Source of the DNA: CAYRES01 sp964423425
GTDB lineage: Bacteria > Actinomycetota > Thermoleophilia > RBG-16-64-13
Assembly: GCA_964423425.1 (NCBI GenBank)
Contig: CAYRES010000013.1
Span: 1 to 64,000 of the forward strand
Direction: 5' to 3'
DNA length: 64,000 nt
The position numbers and the translations under genes were made by a program. A model generated the notes under the pieces. It was not told where the DNA came from, made no database searches, and was given only the letters and a program-made list of their open reading frames with translations. Positions 43,538-52,155 of this stretch are shown in pieces; positions within the stretch are counted from its first letter, which is position 1; every line of letters begins with the position of its first letter.

Positions 43538-45703
43538 TCACTTCACGATGAACTCTCTTGTCCACTCAGGCAGGGGCGGGGTATCATCCTGGTCGAGGGT
43601 GACCCACCATTCTTCATCTGTCGGCCGGTTCCCAAGAGGTACCCGGAACTCGAAGTACTCATAGCAGGCACCCACCAAGAGGTGCATGCGGCCCTCCAGC
43701 TCGAGCACCACGTATAGGGCGAGGGGCAGGCCGGTCGCCTCGCACAACACCTCGCGGGTGAATGACAAATCGGTGTGGACGTCGGCCACGACGGCACTCT
43801 TCTCGTCGGTAGAGGTGAGCGTGCGCCCCTCTTCATCTTCGAAGTACTCCAGATTCTCCACGTACGACCCGAAGTACACGATGGCATCACGCTCATTGCC
43901 GTCGAGTTGCTGTCCTGTGAGCTGCTTGGTGGCAATGCTCTGCAGCGTGAGAGCCAGTGTCTCCATCTGGCTGCACTTATCCCGGGAGATGGGGTCCAGC
44001 ATGTCGTAGTCGCTCAACGTCGCGGCCAGTCTTCCGGCCAATTCCGCCAACCTGGCGTAGACGTCAGGGTACGGCTCCACGTACCCGACCACCTCCTGCT
44101 CTTCGCCGCCGTCGCCCTCCGCGATGACCGACTGCTTGGCGTAGAGGAGGGTGTCGTGCCTGAGCTCTGTCCAGCTGCCGAGCGCGGTCTGCAGGCTCTT
44201 GCGGGCCCACGCTTTCGTGCGCATGAGCGGGGGAGCCTGCTCCGGAGGCTGCTGCATGGTGAGGCGCAGGGCCTCGAGCCAGGACGTGTACAGGTTGTCG
44301 GGCCACAGACCGTCCGCACCTTCTTCCAACTCACTCTTCACCTTGAGGAGCTGCGTCTCCCAATTCGCGTACTCTCTGGAACCGTAGAGGTTCACGGACA
44401 GCTCGTAGGCCTGGTCGGAACCGAGCACCGCCATGGCGTCGAGACCCAGCGGGAAGAGGCGCATGTTGTCCTCAGTGCCCACGAGGCGCCACACGAGTTG
44501 CTGGAAGGCGTAGGAGTCGGGGATGTACCGCTGGCCCATGAGCCGGAAGCTGCGCGAGGCTTCTTCTTGGGAACCTTCGCCCCACGCCTGGTGGGAGAGG
44601 ATGCGTGGGGCCGGCAGCTTGTCGAGTTCCCCCCGCAGGTCATCAATGGCCTCATTGCCGCTCGTCCGGCTGGGGTCGGGCCGGTCCGAGCCCCAGGCAG
44701 CCTGCATGGCCGAGCGCATGTCGGCGGGTGTGAGGTCGTCGGCGGTACCCACCAGGAAGGCGGTCGGCTCGTAGATGGCGAGCCAGTGCTGCTCGGCCTC
44801 GCCCTCGAGGGCCGCCGCCATGAGGGCGGCGCGACGGGTGAGGTTTCGGGCCAGATCCTCATTCACGTCCGGCAACTTGGGGTTGACGAAGAAGCCGGGA
44901 TGCCCGAACCACATCATGCCTTTGAAGTAGCGGCCGAGCGCTTCGCTCCGCGTGTAGTGGCCTCGCACCTTGTACTGTGAGTAGTCCTCTTCGTAGCCGA
45001 AGATGGGCGAGATCGCGGAGCCTTCCGCCGCTTCGATGAGCCGGAGCTCCTCCATCACCTCGGTACGCACGGCGTCGGGTGCGTAGATGCCGTCGCCCTT
45101 GAGAAGCGAGAGGGATACGCTGAAGAAGGCCATGTTGGCGAGTGCGGCTTCCTCGACGTCGGGGGCGGCGGCGTCGTTCCATTGGGCGGAAGATGCGTCG
45201 TACATGGCCTCCGAGAGCGCGACGGCCCTGTCCAGTAGTTCGGTCTCTTCCAGACGGTGGAGGGTGGTGCTGAACACAGTGTGGAACGCGTTCAGTACGG
45301 CGTCGGTGGTCACGAGCACGGGTATGCCCCGGTAGCGGGCATCCTCGTAGACGTGCCAGAAGCGTGTGGCTCCTTGGCTCGGCCCGGCCACGAACCCTTG
45401 CCGGGCAAGGACGGCCTTCTGTTCCTCCGTCAGTTCCTGGACCTGGGAGAGGTTGACGACGGCCCCCAGCTCAATCGGTTCAAGACTCACATAGGGCGGG
45501 GTCGGGAAAGCCGGGTCGCCCTGGAAACCATCGGCGGGAGGTTGAGTGGTTGCGCCGACCGAGGGGAGAGTCCCTCCCGGCTTCTCGCTGCCACAACCGG
45601 CCGCGAAGAGTACGGTCACCGCTGCAAGAATGATGACTACGAACCGGAGGGAGGAACAGCGCCTCCGGCCCGCTCCGCTGGGCGAACACATGCGAGAATC
45701 CAT
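43538..45703 (-). CDS. DUF3160 lipoprotein
   Basis: A 721-residue exported protein with a lipoprotein signal (LRFVVIILAAVTVLFAAGC) and one DUF3160 domain covering most of the length: RFWHVYEDARYRGIPVLVTTDAVLNAFH, KGMMWFGHPGFF and YIPDSYAFQQLVW. DUF3160 proteins occur in secreted or surface proteins of Actinomycetota and archaea; no activity is established. The start at 45703 (MDSRMCSPSG) has AGGGAGGAG; a longer ORF starts at 45721. It is 14 bp after the repeat-type lipoprotein gene on the same strand. Confidence 0.85.
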   Translation of the reverse strand: MDSRMCSPSGAGRRRCSSLRFVVIILAAVTVLFAAGCGSEKPGGTLPSVGATTQPPADGFQGDPAFPTPPYVSLEPIELGAVVNLSQVQELTEEQKAVLARQGFVAGPSQGATRFWHVYEDARYRGIPVLVTTDAVLNAFHTVFSTTLHRLEETELLDRAVALSEAMYDASSAQWNDAAAPDVEEAALANMAFFSVSLSLLKGDGIYAPDAVRTEVMEELRLIEAAEGSAISPIFGYEEDYSQYKVRGHYTRSEALGRYFKGMMWFGHPGFFVNPKLPDVNEDLARNLTRRAALMAAALEGEAEQHWLAIYEPTAFLVGTADDLTPADMRSAMQAAWGSDRPDPSRTSGNEAIDDLRGELDKLPAPRILSHQAWGEGSQEEASRSFRLMGQRYIPDSYAFQQLVWRLVGTEDNMRLFPLGLDAMAVLGSDQAYELSVNLYGSREYANWETQLLKVKSELEEGADGLWPDNLYTSWLEALRLTMQQPPEQAPPLMRTKAWARKSLQTALGSWTELRHDTLLYAKQSVIAEGDGGEEQEVVGYVEPYPDVYARLAELAGRLAATLSDYDMLDPISRDKCSQMETLALTLQSIATKQLTGQQLDGNERDAIVYFGSYVENLEYFEDEEGRTLTSTDEKSAVVADVHTDLSFTREVLCEATGLPLALYVVLELEGRMHLLVGACYEYFEFRVPLGNRPTDEEWWVTLDQDDTPPLPEWTREFIVK

Positions 45704-45717
45704 TGCACTCCTCCCTT

Positions 45718-46311
45718 TCACTCTGCGCGCGGTCGAACTCCACCCACTCTACTCTCCTCCGCCCGGCCCTCATCGACGTTCACGAAGCCGAACCCCTGCC
45801 AACGGAAACTCTCAGGCGGTCTGTCGGCATGGAGGAACTCCAGGATTGTGTCCGTCACGGTGAAGCTCAGCGGCCGGGCCGCCAAGGGCCGGGATACCAG
45901 GCGCTCTCGGTAGGCTCCGCCGTGCCACCCGAAGAGCGCGAGGTGGCGTCCCGCGTCTGAGTCGACCAGCGCCACCACCTCGGGGAGGCCGTCGCCGTCG
46001 AGATCGGCGACTTCGGCTTGGATCACCCGCCATTTCGCGCGGGAGCGATAGACCACGTCTCCGTCCACCAAGATGATGCCGCCCGCTCCTGTACCCAGGG
46101 AGGCGAACTCCATCCGTCCATCATCGTCAAGGTCGGCTTCGATGAGCTGGGGCTTCCCTGAGGGCCGGTGTTTGCCGCGCAGGCCTTCTTGTGAGGAGCA
46201 TCCCCCTACCCATATCGCGCAGAGCACGAGCGAGACCGCGGCAAGGAGCAGTCTGGCCAAAGCGGGGGACAGGCAGGCGATTCTCACACGGTCTCTCCTC
46301 GAGGGAATCAT
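45718..46311 (-). CDS. Repeat-type (FG-GAP/VCBS-like) lipoprotein
   Basis: A 197-residue exported lipoprotein (signal LARLLLAAVSLVLCAIWVGG, Cys at the lipobox GGCSS). The mature part has Asp-rich repeats, EADLDDDGRMEFASLG and VADLDGDGLPEVVAL, which are calcium-binding blades of FG-GAP/VCBS type. The frame is open further upstream, but ATG at 46311 starts the signal peptide. It directly precedes the DUF3160 gene, so the two surface proteins are probably made together. Confidence 0.75.
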   Translation of the reverse strand: MIPSRRDRVRIACLSPALARLLLAAVSLVLCAIWVGGCSSQEGLRGKHRPSGKPQLIEADLDDDGRMEFASLGTGAGGIILVDGDVVYRSRAKWRVIQAEVADLDGDGLPEVVALVDSDAGRHLALFGWHGGAYRERLVSRPLAARPLSFTVTDTILEFLHADRPPESFRWQGFGFVNVDEGRAEESRVGGVRPRAE

Positions 46312-46485
46312 GCGTGCCCCCCGTCTCTTCGCGGGCCACGAGCGGGCACGGGTACCTGCCACACACAGTAGTGCAGAGTGTCTTGGGGGGCAAGGTGCTT
46401 CACGGGGGTGCGCAGCCGCCCTACAATGAGTGTAGGCACGTGCGGGGACCGGAGAAGAGTAGCGGACTCCAACGTGGGGGGAGTC

Positions 46486-48717
46486 ATGGAGCATGAGAGC
46501 CTGTTGTCGCCGGAGGCATCCTTCATCATCCCGCTGGGGCCCGAGGAGCCGCTGCCATCGCCAGAGAGGGCCGGGAACAAGGCGGCCAACCTGGCCCGGG
46601 TCATGCACATGGGGCTTCCCGTGCCTGCCGCGTTCGTGCTCTCGACGGGCGCGCTGTCCTTCTTCTTGGAGCGGAACCGCATCCGGCGTCGGGTCAACCG
46701 ACTGATGCGGACCGCCCTCGCGGGGACAGAAGGGGGACTCATCGACGGCATCGCCAATGAGATCCAGGGCCTGATTCGTGACTCGAGCATTCCCGAGGAG
46801 CTTGCCGCACAGATCTCGGCAGCATGTGGGCGTCTACGCGACGTGTCGGCCGCCAAGGAGTTGGCCGTGCGCTCGTCGGGTACCGTGGAAGATTCGCCCA
46901 CCGCCTCGTACGCGGGAGTGTTTCAGACCGTGGTCAATGTGGCGGGCGACGACGAGATCTTCGAGGCGGTGAAGACCTGTTGGGCGGGGTTGTACTCGTC
47001 CCGGGTGATTCGCTACGTCGCGGGGCAGGAGGGTGGGCGGACACAGGAAGAGGGGCCGGGCAGGGGGCTTGCGGGCATGGGGCTGGCCGTCCTCATCCAG
47101 GTCATGGTGCCCGCCAAGATGTCCGGCCTTGTGTTCACGGAGGACCCGGCGGGTGGCGACCCGGACCACATGTTGGTGGATGTGGTGTATGGATTGGGGG
47201 AGCAGGCCGTCTCCGGGGCGAAGACGCCCGTCACCTACGTCTTGTTGAAGAGCAGCGGAGACATTCTCGAGGTACGTGGACGGCGCGTTCAGCGTGCGGC
47301 TGATGTGGCCGTCATGTCCGCAGTGGAGCACCTGCGAAAGCTGGCGGTGTCTATCGAGCAGGAGATCGAAGGGCCTCTCGACATCGAATGGGCCGGAACG
47401 GGCGCCGAGGTGTTCGTGCTGCAGGTGCGGCCTCTGATCATGGAGACGGGCAAGGAGGAGCCTCTCTCTCCCAGCATGTTCTTCAAACCCGGCGAGCGGG
47501 TCGTACTGGCCGGCGGTGTGGGAGTGTCGCCCCGCGTGGGGAAGGGGAGGGCGGTGGTGCTTGGCGAGAGTGAGCCCGCTGGCGTGGAGAAGACCGATGT
47601 GGTGGTGGTGCGGCGTCTCACCAACGACGTGGTGGTGGGCCTGAAGCATGTGGCTGCGGTGGTGGCCGAGGAGGGAGGGTCGACGAGCCACGGTGCCAAC
47701 ATCCTGCGCGAGTTCGGCGTGCCCTGCATAGTGGGTGCGCGGCGGGCGACGACTGCCATCCAATCCGGGTGTGTCGTGACGGTGGACGGTTGGCGGGGTC
47801 TGGTCTACGAGGGCGACGTGATGCCGGAGCAGGTGGAGAGCGGGCGAGAGGTGACGGTCACCCGCATGAAGGTGATGGTGTCCATCCAGGATCCGGAGAC
47901 CGCCTTCTCGCTCGCGCCCCACGCCGACGGAGTGAGTTCGTTGCGCAATGACTACCTCATACTGCAGTCGGGGGTCCACCCTGCAGTGCTGGCGCGGGAA
48001 GGGCGCAGCAACGAAGTACGCGCGCGGCTCGCCGAGGCCATGAAGACCGTCTGCCGGGCCTTCATGGGCAAGAAGGTGTGGTACAAGACTCTCGATGCGC
48101 CCACGGACGAGTTCCGGCGCCTGCGTGGCGGCGAGACCGAGCCGGTGGAGAGAAACCCTCTCTTGGGCTGGCGGGGAATCGCGCGCGAACTCGACGAGGT
48201 GCACCTGCTCAAGATGGAGTTCGGAGCTCTCGCCGACGCACTTGAGGCAGGATGTTCCAACCTGGCGGTGAAGATCCCCTTCCTGCGCACTGTAGACGAG
48301 TTCGACGCGGCCCTGGAGGTCGCACGGGCGGCCGGTGTGGAGCCCGGCCACGGCATCCAGGTGGGTGTGTCGCTCGAAACCCCATCGGCGGTACTCTCCG
48401 CCGAAAGGCTGGTTGAGTCGGGGGCCCGCTTCTTCAGTATCGGCATCAACGACCTGACCATGTGTACTCTGGCCATCGACAGGGAGAGTGAGAAGATGGC
48501 GCGTCTGTTCGATCCCGTGCACCCCGCGGTGGTCAAGCTGCTCGAGGAGGCGGTGGCGGTGGCAAGGGAGGTAGGGGTATTCGTGGCCGTGTGCGGTGAC
48601 GTGGCCCACCCGGCGCTCATCCGGAGGTTGTCGGAGATGGGTGTGGACGCCGTGGGTGCGGCTCCCGTGTACCTGGACCGGATACGCCGCATGGTAGCCG
48701 AGGTGGAGGGCGGGTAG
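46486..48717 (+). CDS. Phosphoenolpyruvate synthase/pyruvate-phosphate dikinase-like enzyme
   Basis: A 743-residue enzyme of the PEP-utilising family. It has an N-terminal nucleotide-binding domain with GNKAANLARV and the ATP motif LAVRSSGTVEDSPTASYAG, a swivelling phosphohistidine domain with GGSTSHGANILREFGVPCIVG, and a C-terminal PEP domain with NPLLGWRGIAREL, GINDLTMCTLAIDR and a Cys in VCGDVAHP. It is shorter than E. coli PpsA (~790). The order fits phosphoenolpyruvate synthase; the GxNDLTQ-like motif is altered, and an unusual pyruvyl-like substrate is possible. Start chosen at 46486 with GGGGGAG upstream. Confidence 0.85.
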   Translation: MEHESLLSPEASFIIPLGPEEPLPSPERAGNKAANLARVMHMGLPVPAAFVLSTGALSFFLERNRIRRRVNRLMRTALAGTEGGLIDGIANEIQGLIRDSSIPEELAAQISAACGRLRDVSAAKELAVRSSGTVEDSPTASYAGVFQTVVNVAGDDEIFEAVKTCWAGLYSSRVIRYVAGQEGGRTQEEGPGRGLAGMGLAVLIQVMVPAKMSGLVFTEDPAGGDPDHMLVDVVYGLGEQAVSGAKTPVTYVLLKSSGDILEVRGRRVQRAADVAVMSAVEHLRKLAVSIEQEIEGPLDIEWAGTGAEVFVLQVRPLIMETGKEEPLSPSMFFKPGERVVLAGGVGVSPRVGKGRAVVLGESEPAGVEKTDVVVVRRLTNDVVVGLKHVAAVVAEEGGSTSHGANILREFGVPCIVGARRATTAIQSGCVVTVDGWRGLVYEGDVMPEQVESGREVTVTRMKVMVSIQDPETAFSLAPHADGVSSLRNDYLILQSGVHPAVLAREGRSNEVRARLAEAMKTVCRAFMGKKVWYKTLDAPTDEFRRLRGGETEPVERNPLLGWRGIARELDEVHLLKMEFGALADALEAGCSNLAVKIPFLRTVDEFDAALEVARAAGVEPGHGIQVGVSLETPSAVLSAERLVESGARFFSIGINDLTMCTLAIDRESEKMARLFDPVHPAVVKLLEEAVAVAREVGVFVAVCGDVAHPALIRRLSEMGVDAVGAAPVYLDRIRRMVAEVEGG

Positions 48718-48803
48718 CCGTCCCATCCGTAGCGAGCCCTCGGGGAGCCAGACCCGCCCTTGGGGCGCGACAGCCGCGTGCGGTGACCTCCCGGCAAACG
48801 CGT

Positions 48804-49295
48804 CTACTCCCTCATGTTCACAAACTGCAGGGGGATGTCGAGGTCCGCTTCCTTCAGTAGTACGATGGTCTCCTGTAGGTCGTCCCTCTTCTTGCCGCTT
48901 ACCCGCACTTCGTCCCCCTGCACGGCGGCCTGTACTTTGAGGCGGCTCTCCTTCACCATCTTGACCACCTTGCGGGCCAGTTCGTCACTCAGCCCCGTGG
49001 CGATCAGGACCTCTTGGCGCAGCATGTCGCCGCCCGCCTGCTCCGCCTTCTGGAAGGTGAAGGCCTTGGTGTCGATGCCGCGGCGGACCGCCTTGCTGAT
49101 GAGCAGATCGTTGAGCGCCTGAAGCTTCATGTCGTCTTCCGTGACGAGCCGCACCGCTCCTTGTTTCCGGTCGAGCTCCACGGTGGTCTTGGAGCCCCGG
49201 AAATCGTAGCGGGTGGCCACCTCCTTCTTGACTTGGTTGACCGCGTTGTCCATCTCCTGCATATCGACCCGGCTCACCACGTCGAATGACGGCAT
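48804..49295 (-). CDS. YajQ family nucleotide-binding protein
   Basis: A 163-residue YajQ/UPF0234 protein. It starts MPSFDVVSRVDMQEMDNAVN, then TRYDFRGSKTTVELDR, the two hallmark blocks, and ends PLQFVNMRE. Members bind cyclic di-GMP in Xanthomonas and have been linked to transcription control. The AAAGGAG signal lies in the last codons of the OLD nuclease gene 3 bp upstream, so translation is coupled to it. A diguanylate cyclase elsewhere in the window could supply the ligand. Confidence 0.94.
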   Translation of the reverse strand: MPSFDVVSRVDMQEMDNAVNQVKKEVATRYDFRGSKTTVELDRKQGAVRLVTEDDMKLQALNDLLISKAVRRGIDTKAFTFQKAEQAGGDMLRQEVLIATGLSDELARKVVKMVKESRLKVQAAVQGDEVRVSGKKRDDLQETIVLLKEADLDIPLQFVNMRE

Positions 49296-49298
49296 CGG

Positions 49299-51017
49299 CT
49301 ACTCCTTTCGCTTTTCTCTTCTCCTGGTGGGCGGCCGGCGGGCAAGCTCCACGCAGGTCTCGATCACCTCTCTGAGGATGTACGGCACACCGTCTCTGCC
49401 TCGGGAGGCGACGGCATCGAGCACGTCGAGGCCGAGTCCGGGCTTGGAGCGGTTGCGGATGGCCCGGCGTATGATCACCCGGGCCGGAGTGTGCTCCCTC
49501 GTGTCTCCCGCGCGGGTTCGGTACACGGTGTCGTAGCCGCGGGCGAAGAAACAGTGCTCGATGTCTCTGTGGGGGAGGAGGGTGATGCGCTCCGCCTTCG
49601 GCGCTGATCCGCACAGCTCAGAGGCCGTGGCCGCGTATACAGTGCCGGCCTCGTCGCCGTCTGCCAACATGTGCCACTCTATGCCCAGCGCTTCGGCTGC
49701 TTTGATGATGGGAGCGAGACCGGCCTGGGCGAACTCGATACAGGCGATGCCCTCCAGACCGAGATCGTAGCCGGCGATGCGGGCCAGCTCAGGCAGCATC
49801 CAGAACTCGGTCTCTCCCTCCACGAGAAGCCAGCAGCGGGCGAACAGAGCTTCCCCGCGCAGTCCGAGCACGTGGTAGGTGAAGCGGCGCACCTCGTCTT
49901 CACTGAGGGTGTCGGGAAAGATGCGCCAGGCCTGGACGTGGCCGTCGTTGCGGGTGAGCCGGCGTAGTCCGCTGAGGGGTGCGCGGCCGATGAGGAACTC
50001 GGACTGGGTGGTGACTATCCTCTGCCGGTGGATGTCTTCGATGACCTGCCAGAAGGCGGCCAGAGTCATGGGGTGGAGATGAGCCTCCGGATCTTCCAGG
50101 ATGAGGATCGGCTCGGCATCTTCTGGAAGCCCTTCGGGCTTGGCCCTGAGAAGGGTGGCGGCGAGCACGAGGACGGCCAGTTTCTGGGCGGCGGTCCCGC
50201 TGACCGAGGTCTCGGCGGATTGCCTCGGAGCCGGCTGCGCCCACGCTCGCCCTCCGCCGAGGGCCTGGGAGATGACGGCGGTGAGCGACCCGGCGGTGCC
50301 GGCTTCTCTGGTGTCGGGAGGCATCTCGTCCAGCAGCTTCTGGGCCGTGACAAAGGCGGCGTCCAGCTCATCTCTGGTGGTAGCGGTCGGTGCGGCAAGT
50401 ATCCGCCGGCCGCGCTCGGCGAGTTCGTCGAGGAGACCGTCGGCGGTGTGCCGGGAGCCGCTCTCCTCTTCTGGCGGAGCCGCAGAACCGGGGCTGCAGG
50501 TGGCCTTGAGGGCCGGCTGGAAGGCGGGCAGTCCGGCACCGACCCACAAGACGGGGTGCAGCCGGCGGAGGAGCGCCACCACGTCTTGGTCGCCGGTGCT
50601 CTCCGGGCCGTCCGTACTGCGCCAAGAGACCCGAAAACCTGTCTCGGGTGGGCCGTCCGGTGGCACCACGGCATTGAATTCGAGGTGGACGGTGCGAAGG
50701 GTCTGTCTGCCCGTGAGTGCCGGTAGGAGACTGAGAAGCGGCTCGTAGACGGGCTTTCCCCACTCGTCCGGGGTGCGCTCCGAGAAGGTCAGGCGGATGC
50801 GTATTTCGTGTTCGCCAGGGCTGCCATTTGGATTGTGAACGTGGTGGGGGGCGAGGCGCAGAGCGGGATTCTCGCCACATAGGACGAGGGCCAGCGCCTC
50901 CAGTAGGCTGGACTTGCCGCTGTCGTTCTCGCCGATGAGGATGGTGGAGCTCTCGAGAGTCAAAGAGGCCTTGCGTACCGCGCGGTAGTTGCTCACCTGC
51001 AGTCGTTGTAGGTACAT
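49299..51017 (-). CDS. OLD family ATP-dependent nuclease
   Basis: A 572-residue protein combining a RecF/SMC-like ABC ATPase with a C-terminal TOPRIM nuclease. Walker A is GENDSGKSS (29-37), the Walker B/D-loop is EPILILEDPEAHLHPM, and the TOPRIM motifs are LLVEGETEF and LADGDEAG. OLD proteins act in DNA repair and phage defence; this one lacks an adjacent UvrD-like GajB partner, so it is class 1-like. The frame extends to 51152, but ATG 51017 (MYLQRLQVSNYR) matches the family start. YajQ follows 3 bp later on the same strand. Confidence 0.9.
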   Translation of the reverse strand: MYLQRLQVSNYRAVRKASLTLESSTILIGENDSGKSSLLEALALVLCGENPALRLAPHHVHNPNGSPGEHEIRIRLTFSERTPDEWGKPVYEPLLSLLPALTGRQTLRTVHLEFNAVVPPDGPPETGFRVSWRSTDGPESTGDQDVVALLRRLHPVLWVGAGLPAFQPALKATCSPGSAAPPEEESGSRHTADGLLDELAERGRRILAAPTATTRDELDAAFVTAQKLLDEMPPDTREAGTAGSLTAVISQALGGGRAWAQPAPRQSAETSVSGTAAQKLAVLVLAATLLRAKPEGLPEDAEPILILEDPEAHLHPMTLAAFWQVIEDIHRQRIVTTQSEFLIGRAPLSGLRRLTRNDGHVQAWRIFPDTLSEDEVRRFTYHVLGLRGEALFARCWLLVEGETEFWMLPELARIAGYDLGLEGIACIEFAQAGLAPIIKAAEALGIEWHMLADGDEAGTVYAATASELCGSAPKAERITLLPHRDIEHCFFARGYDTVYRTRAGDTREHTPARVIIRRAIRNRSKPGLGLDVLDAVASRGRDGVPYILREVIETCVELARRPPTRRREKRKE

Positions 51018-51177
51018 CAGCCTACGCTCACCGATCGGCCTCCTGGAACGGGCCCACATGCTGCGGGCGGCTGGACTCATGGTAACCAACGCAGGCCTGT
51101 TTGACACATACTCGGACGATGCCTTTCCAGGGCGTATGATGTGGAGAAGCAATAATTATGTATGGAGGTTGAAAGAA

Positions 51178-51972
51178 ATGAAGCAGCGACGATTCCTGCG
51201 GACGGCGACGGCGGCGCTCACCGCCGTCGGCTTGAGTGCCGGTCTGGGCGTCGGCATGGCAGGCTGTGCGGAGGGGGAGGCATCCTCCGTGAATGGGGCC
51301 TTTCCGAGGAGTGGTGTGGCTGCGGCACGGGCCCTCCCTCCGCTGGACGCAGCTGCGCCCGCGACGTTCGAGACGGCGACCTTCGGCTTGGGCTGATTCT
51401 GGGGACCGGACGCCCGGTTCGGGTGTCTCGAAGGCGTGGTGAGGACTCGGGTGGGCTATGCGGGTGGAACCAGCGAAGACCCGACGTACCGCAGACTGGG
51501 CGACCACAGCGAGACGGTGGAGATCGACTTCGACCCTTCTGTGATCACCTATGAAGAGCTTCTCAAGGTGTTTTTCGCCGCACACGATGCTTCGGCGCGG
51601 CCCCACTCACGGCAGTACATGTCGGCCGTCTTCTTCCACGATGAAGAGCAGGAACGCCTTGCGCGTGCGGTGAAGACTCGGGAAGAGGCGCGCACCGGAC
51701 GGTCGGTGCTCACCGAAATAGTTCCGCTGTCAAGGTTCTATGTGGCCGAGGGCTACCATCAGAAGTACATCCTGCAGGGTGAAGCGGTGCTCCTGCGTGA
51801 TTTCACGCGTATCTACCCGGAATTCACGGATCTGGTGGATTCGACGGCCGCTGCCCGGGTGAACGGCTATCTCTACGGCTGCGGAACGCCCGAGCGGTTG
51901 GAGGCTGAGCTCGAACTGCTGGGGCTGTCGGAGGAAGGGGCCGCTCGGCTCAAGGAACGGGTGGGCCTGTAG
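51178..51972 (+). CDS. msrA: Peptide methionine sulfoxide reductase MsrA, selenocysteine type, lipoprotein
   Basis: MsrA reduces methionine-S-sulfoxide in proteins. The frame reads MsrA throughout except for a UGA at 51394-51396. That codon falls exactly where the catalytic Cys of the GCFWG motif should be: ATFGLG-UGA-FWGPDARF. After it come RVGYAGGTSEDPTY and EGYHQKY, so the product is a 264-residue protein with Sec73. A hairpin with a G-first loop begins 13 nt after the UGA (see SECIS entry). The N-terminus has a signal peptide with a lipobox-like MAGC (C30), so the enzyme should be exported and membrane anchored. GGAGG lies 9 nt before the ATG. Selenocysteine is inference; loss of function by nonsense mutation is the alternative. 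Confidence 0.85.
51394..51426 (+). promoter_or_regulatory. UGA codon and SECIS-like hairpin in msrA
   Basis: After the UGA, ACGCCCG (51410-51416), loop GTT (51417-51419) and CGGGTGT (51420-51426) form a 7-bp stem with one G-U pair. The loop starts 21 nt past the UGA and begins with G. Published bacterial SECIS models require a short apical loop with G in the first two positions, about 16-37 nt downstream, and this fits. A competing hairpin, GGACCGG with CCGGTTC, overlaps it. Confidence 0.55.
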
Positions 51973-52025
51973 GTCGTAGGACCTGGAGCCGGTAGGTGCA
52001 GTCGATGCGCGAGGCTTGCCGACCG

Positions 52026-52043
52026 GGCGGCCGGATGGCCGCC
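52026..52043. terminator. Hairpin between convergent msrA and serpin genes
   Basis: GGCGGCC (52026-52032), GGAT and GGCCGCC (52037-52043) make a 7-bp GC stem between the two convergent stops. A related GGATGGCCGCC occurs again at 52083-52093. Termination strength is unknown. Confidence 0.4.
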
Positions 52044-52155
52044 GCCGGGAGCCGGCACAACCTGTGAGGCGCGGGGCCGGCTGGATGGCCGCCCCCGCAC
52101 CTCACCAAGACACGCATGCTCCACGGCACCGGGGCTTCGCGCAAGATAGGGGCGC

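Noticed and set aside
51101..51140. TTGACA (51101) and TATGAT (51135) as an msrA promoter
   Set aside because: The spacing of 28 bp is incompatible with sigma-70 type promoters.
52083..52093. Second GGATGGCCGCC as a repeat family
   Set aside because: Only two copies in 70 bp of GC-rich intergenic sequence; not distinguishable from chance.
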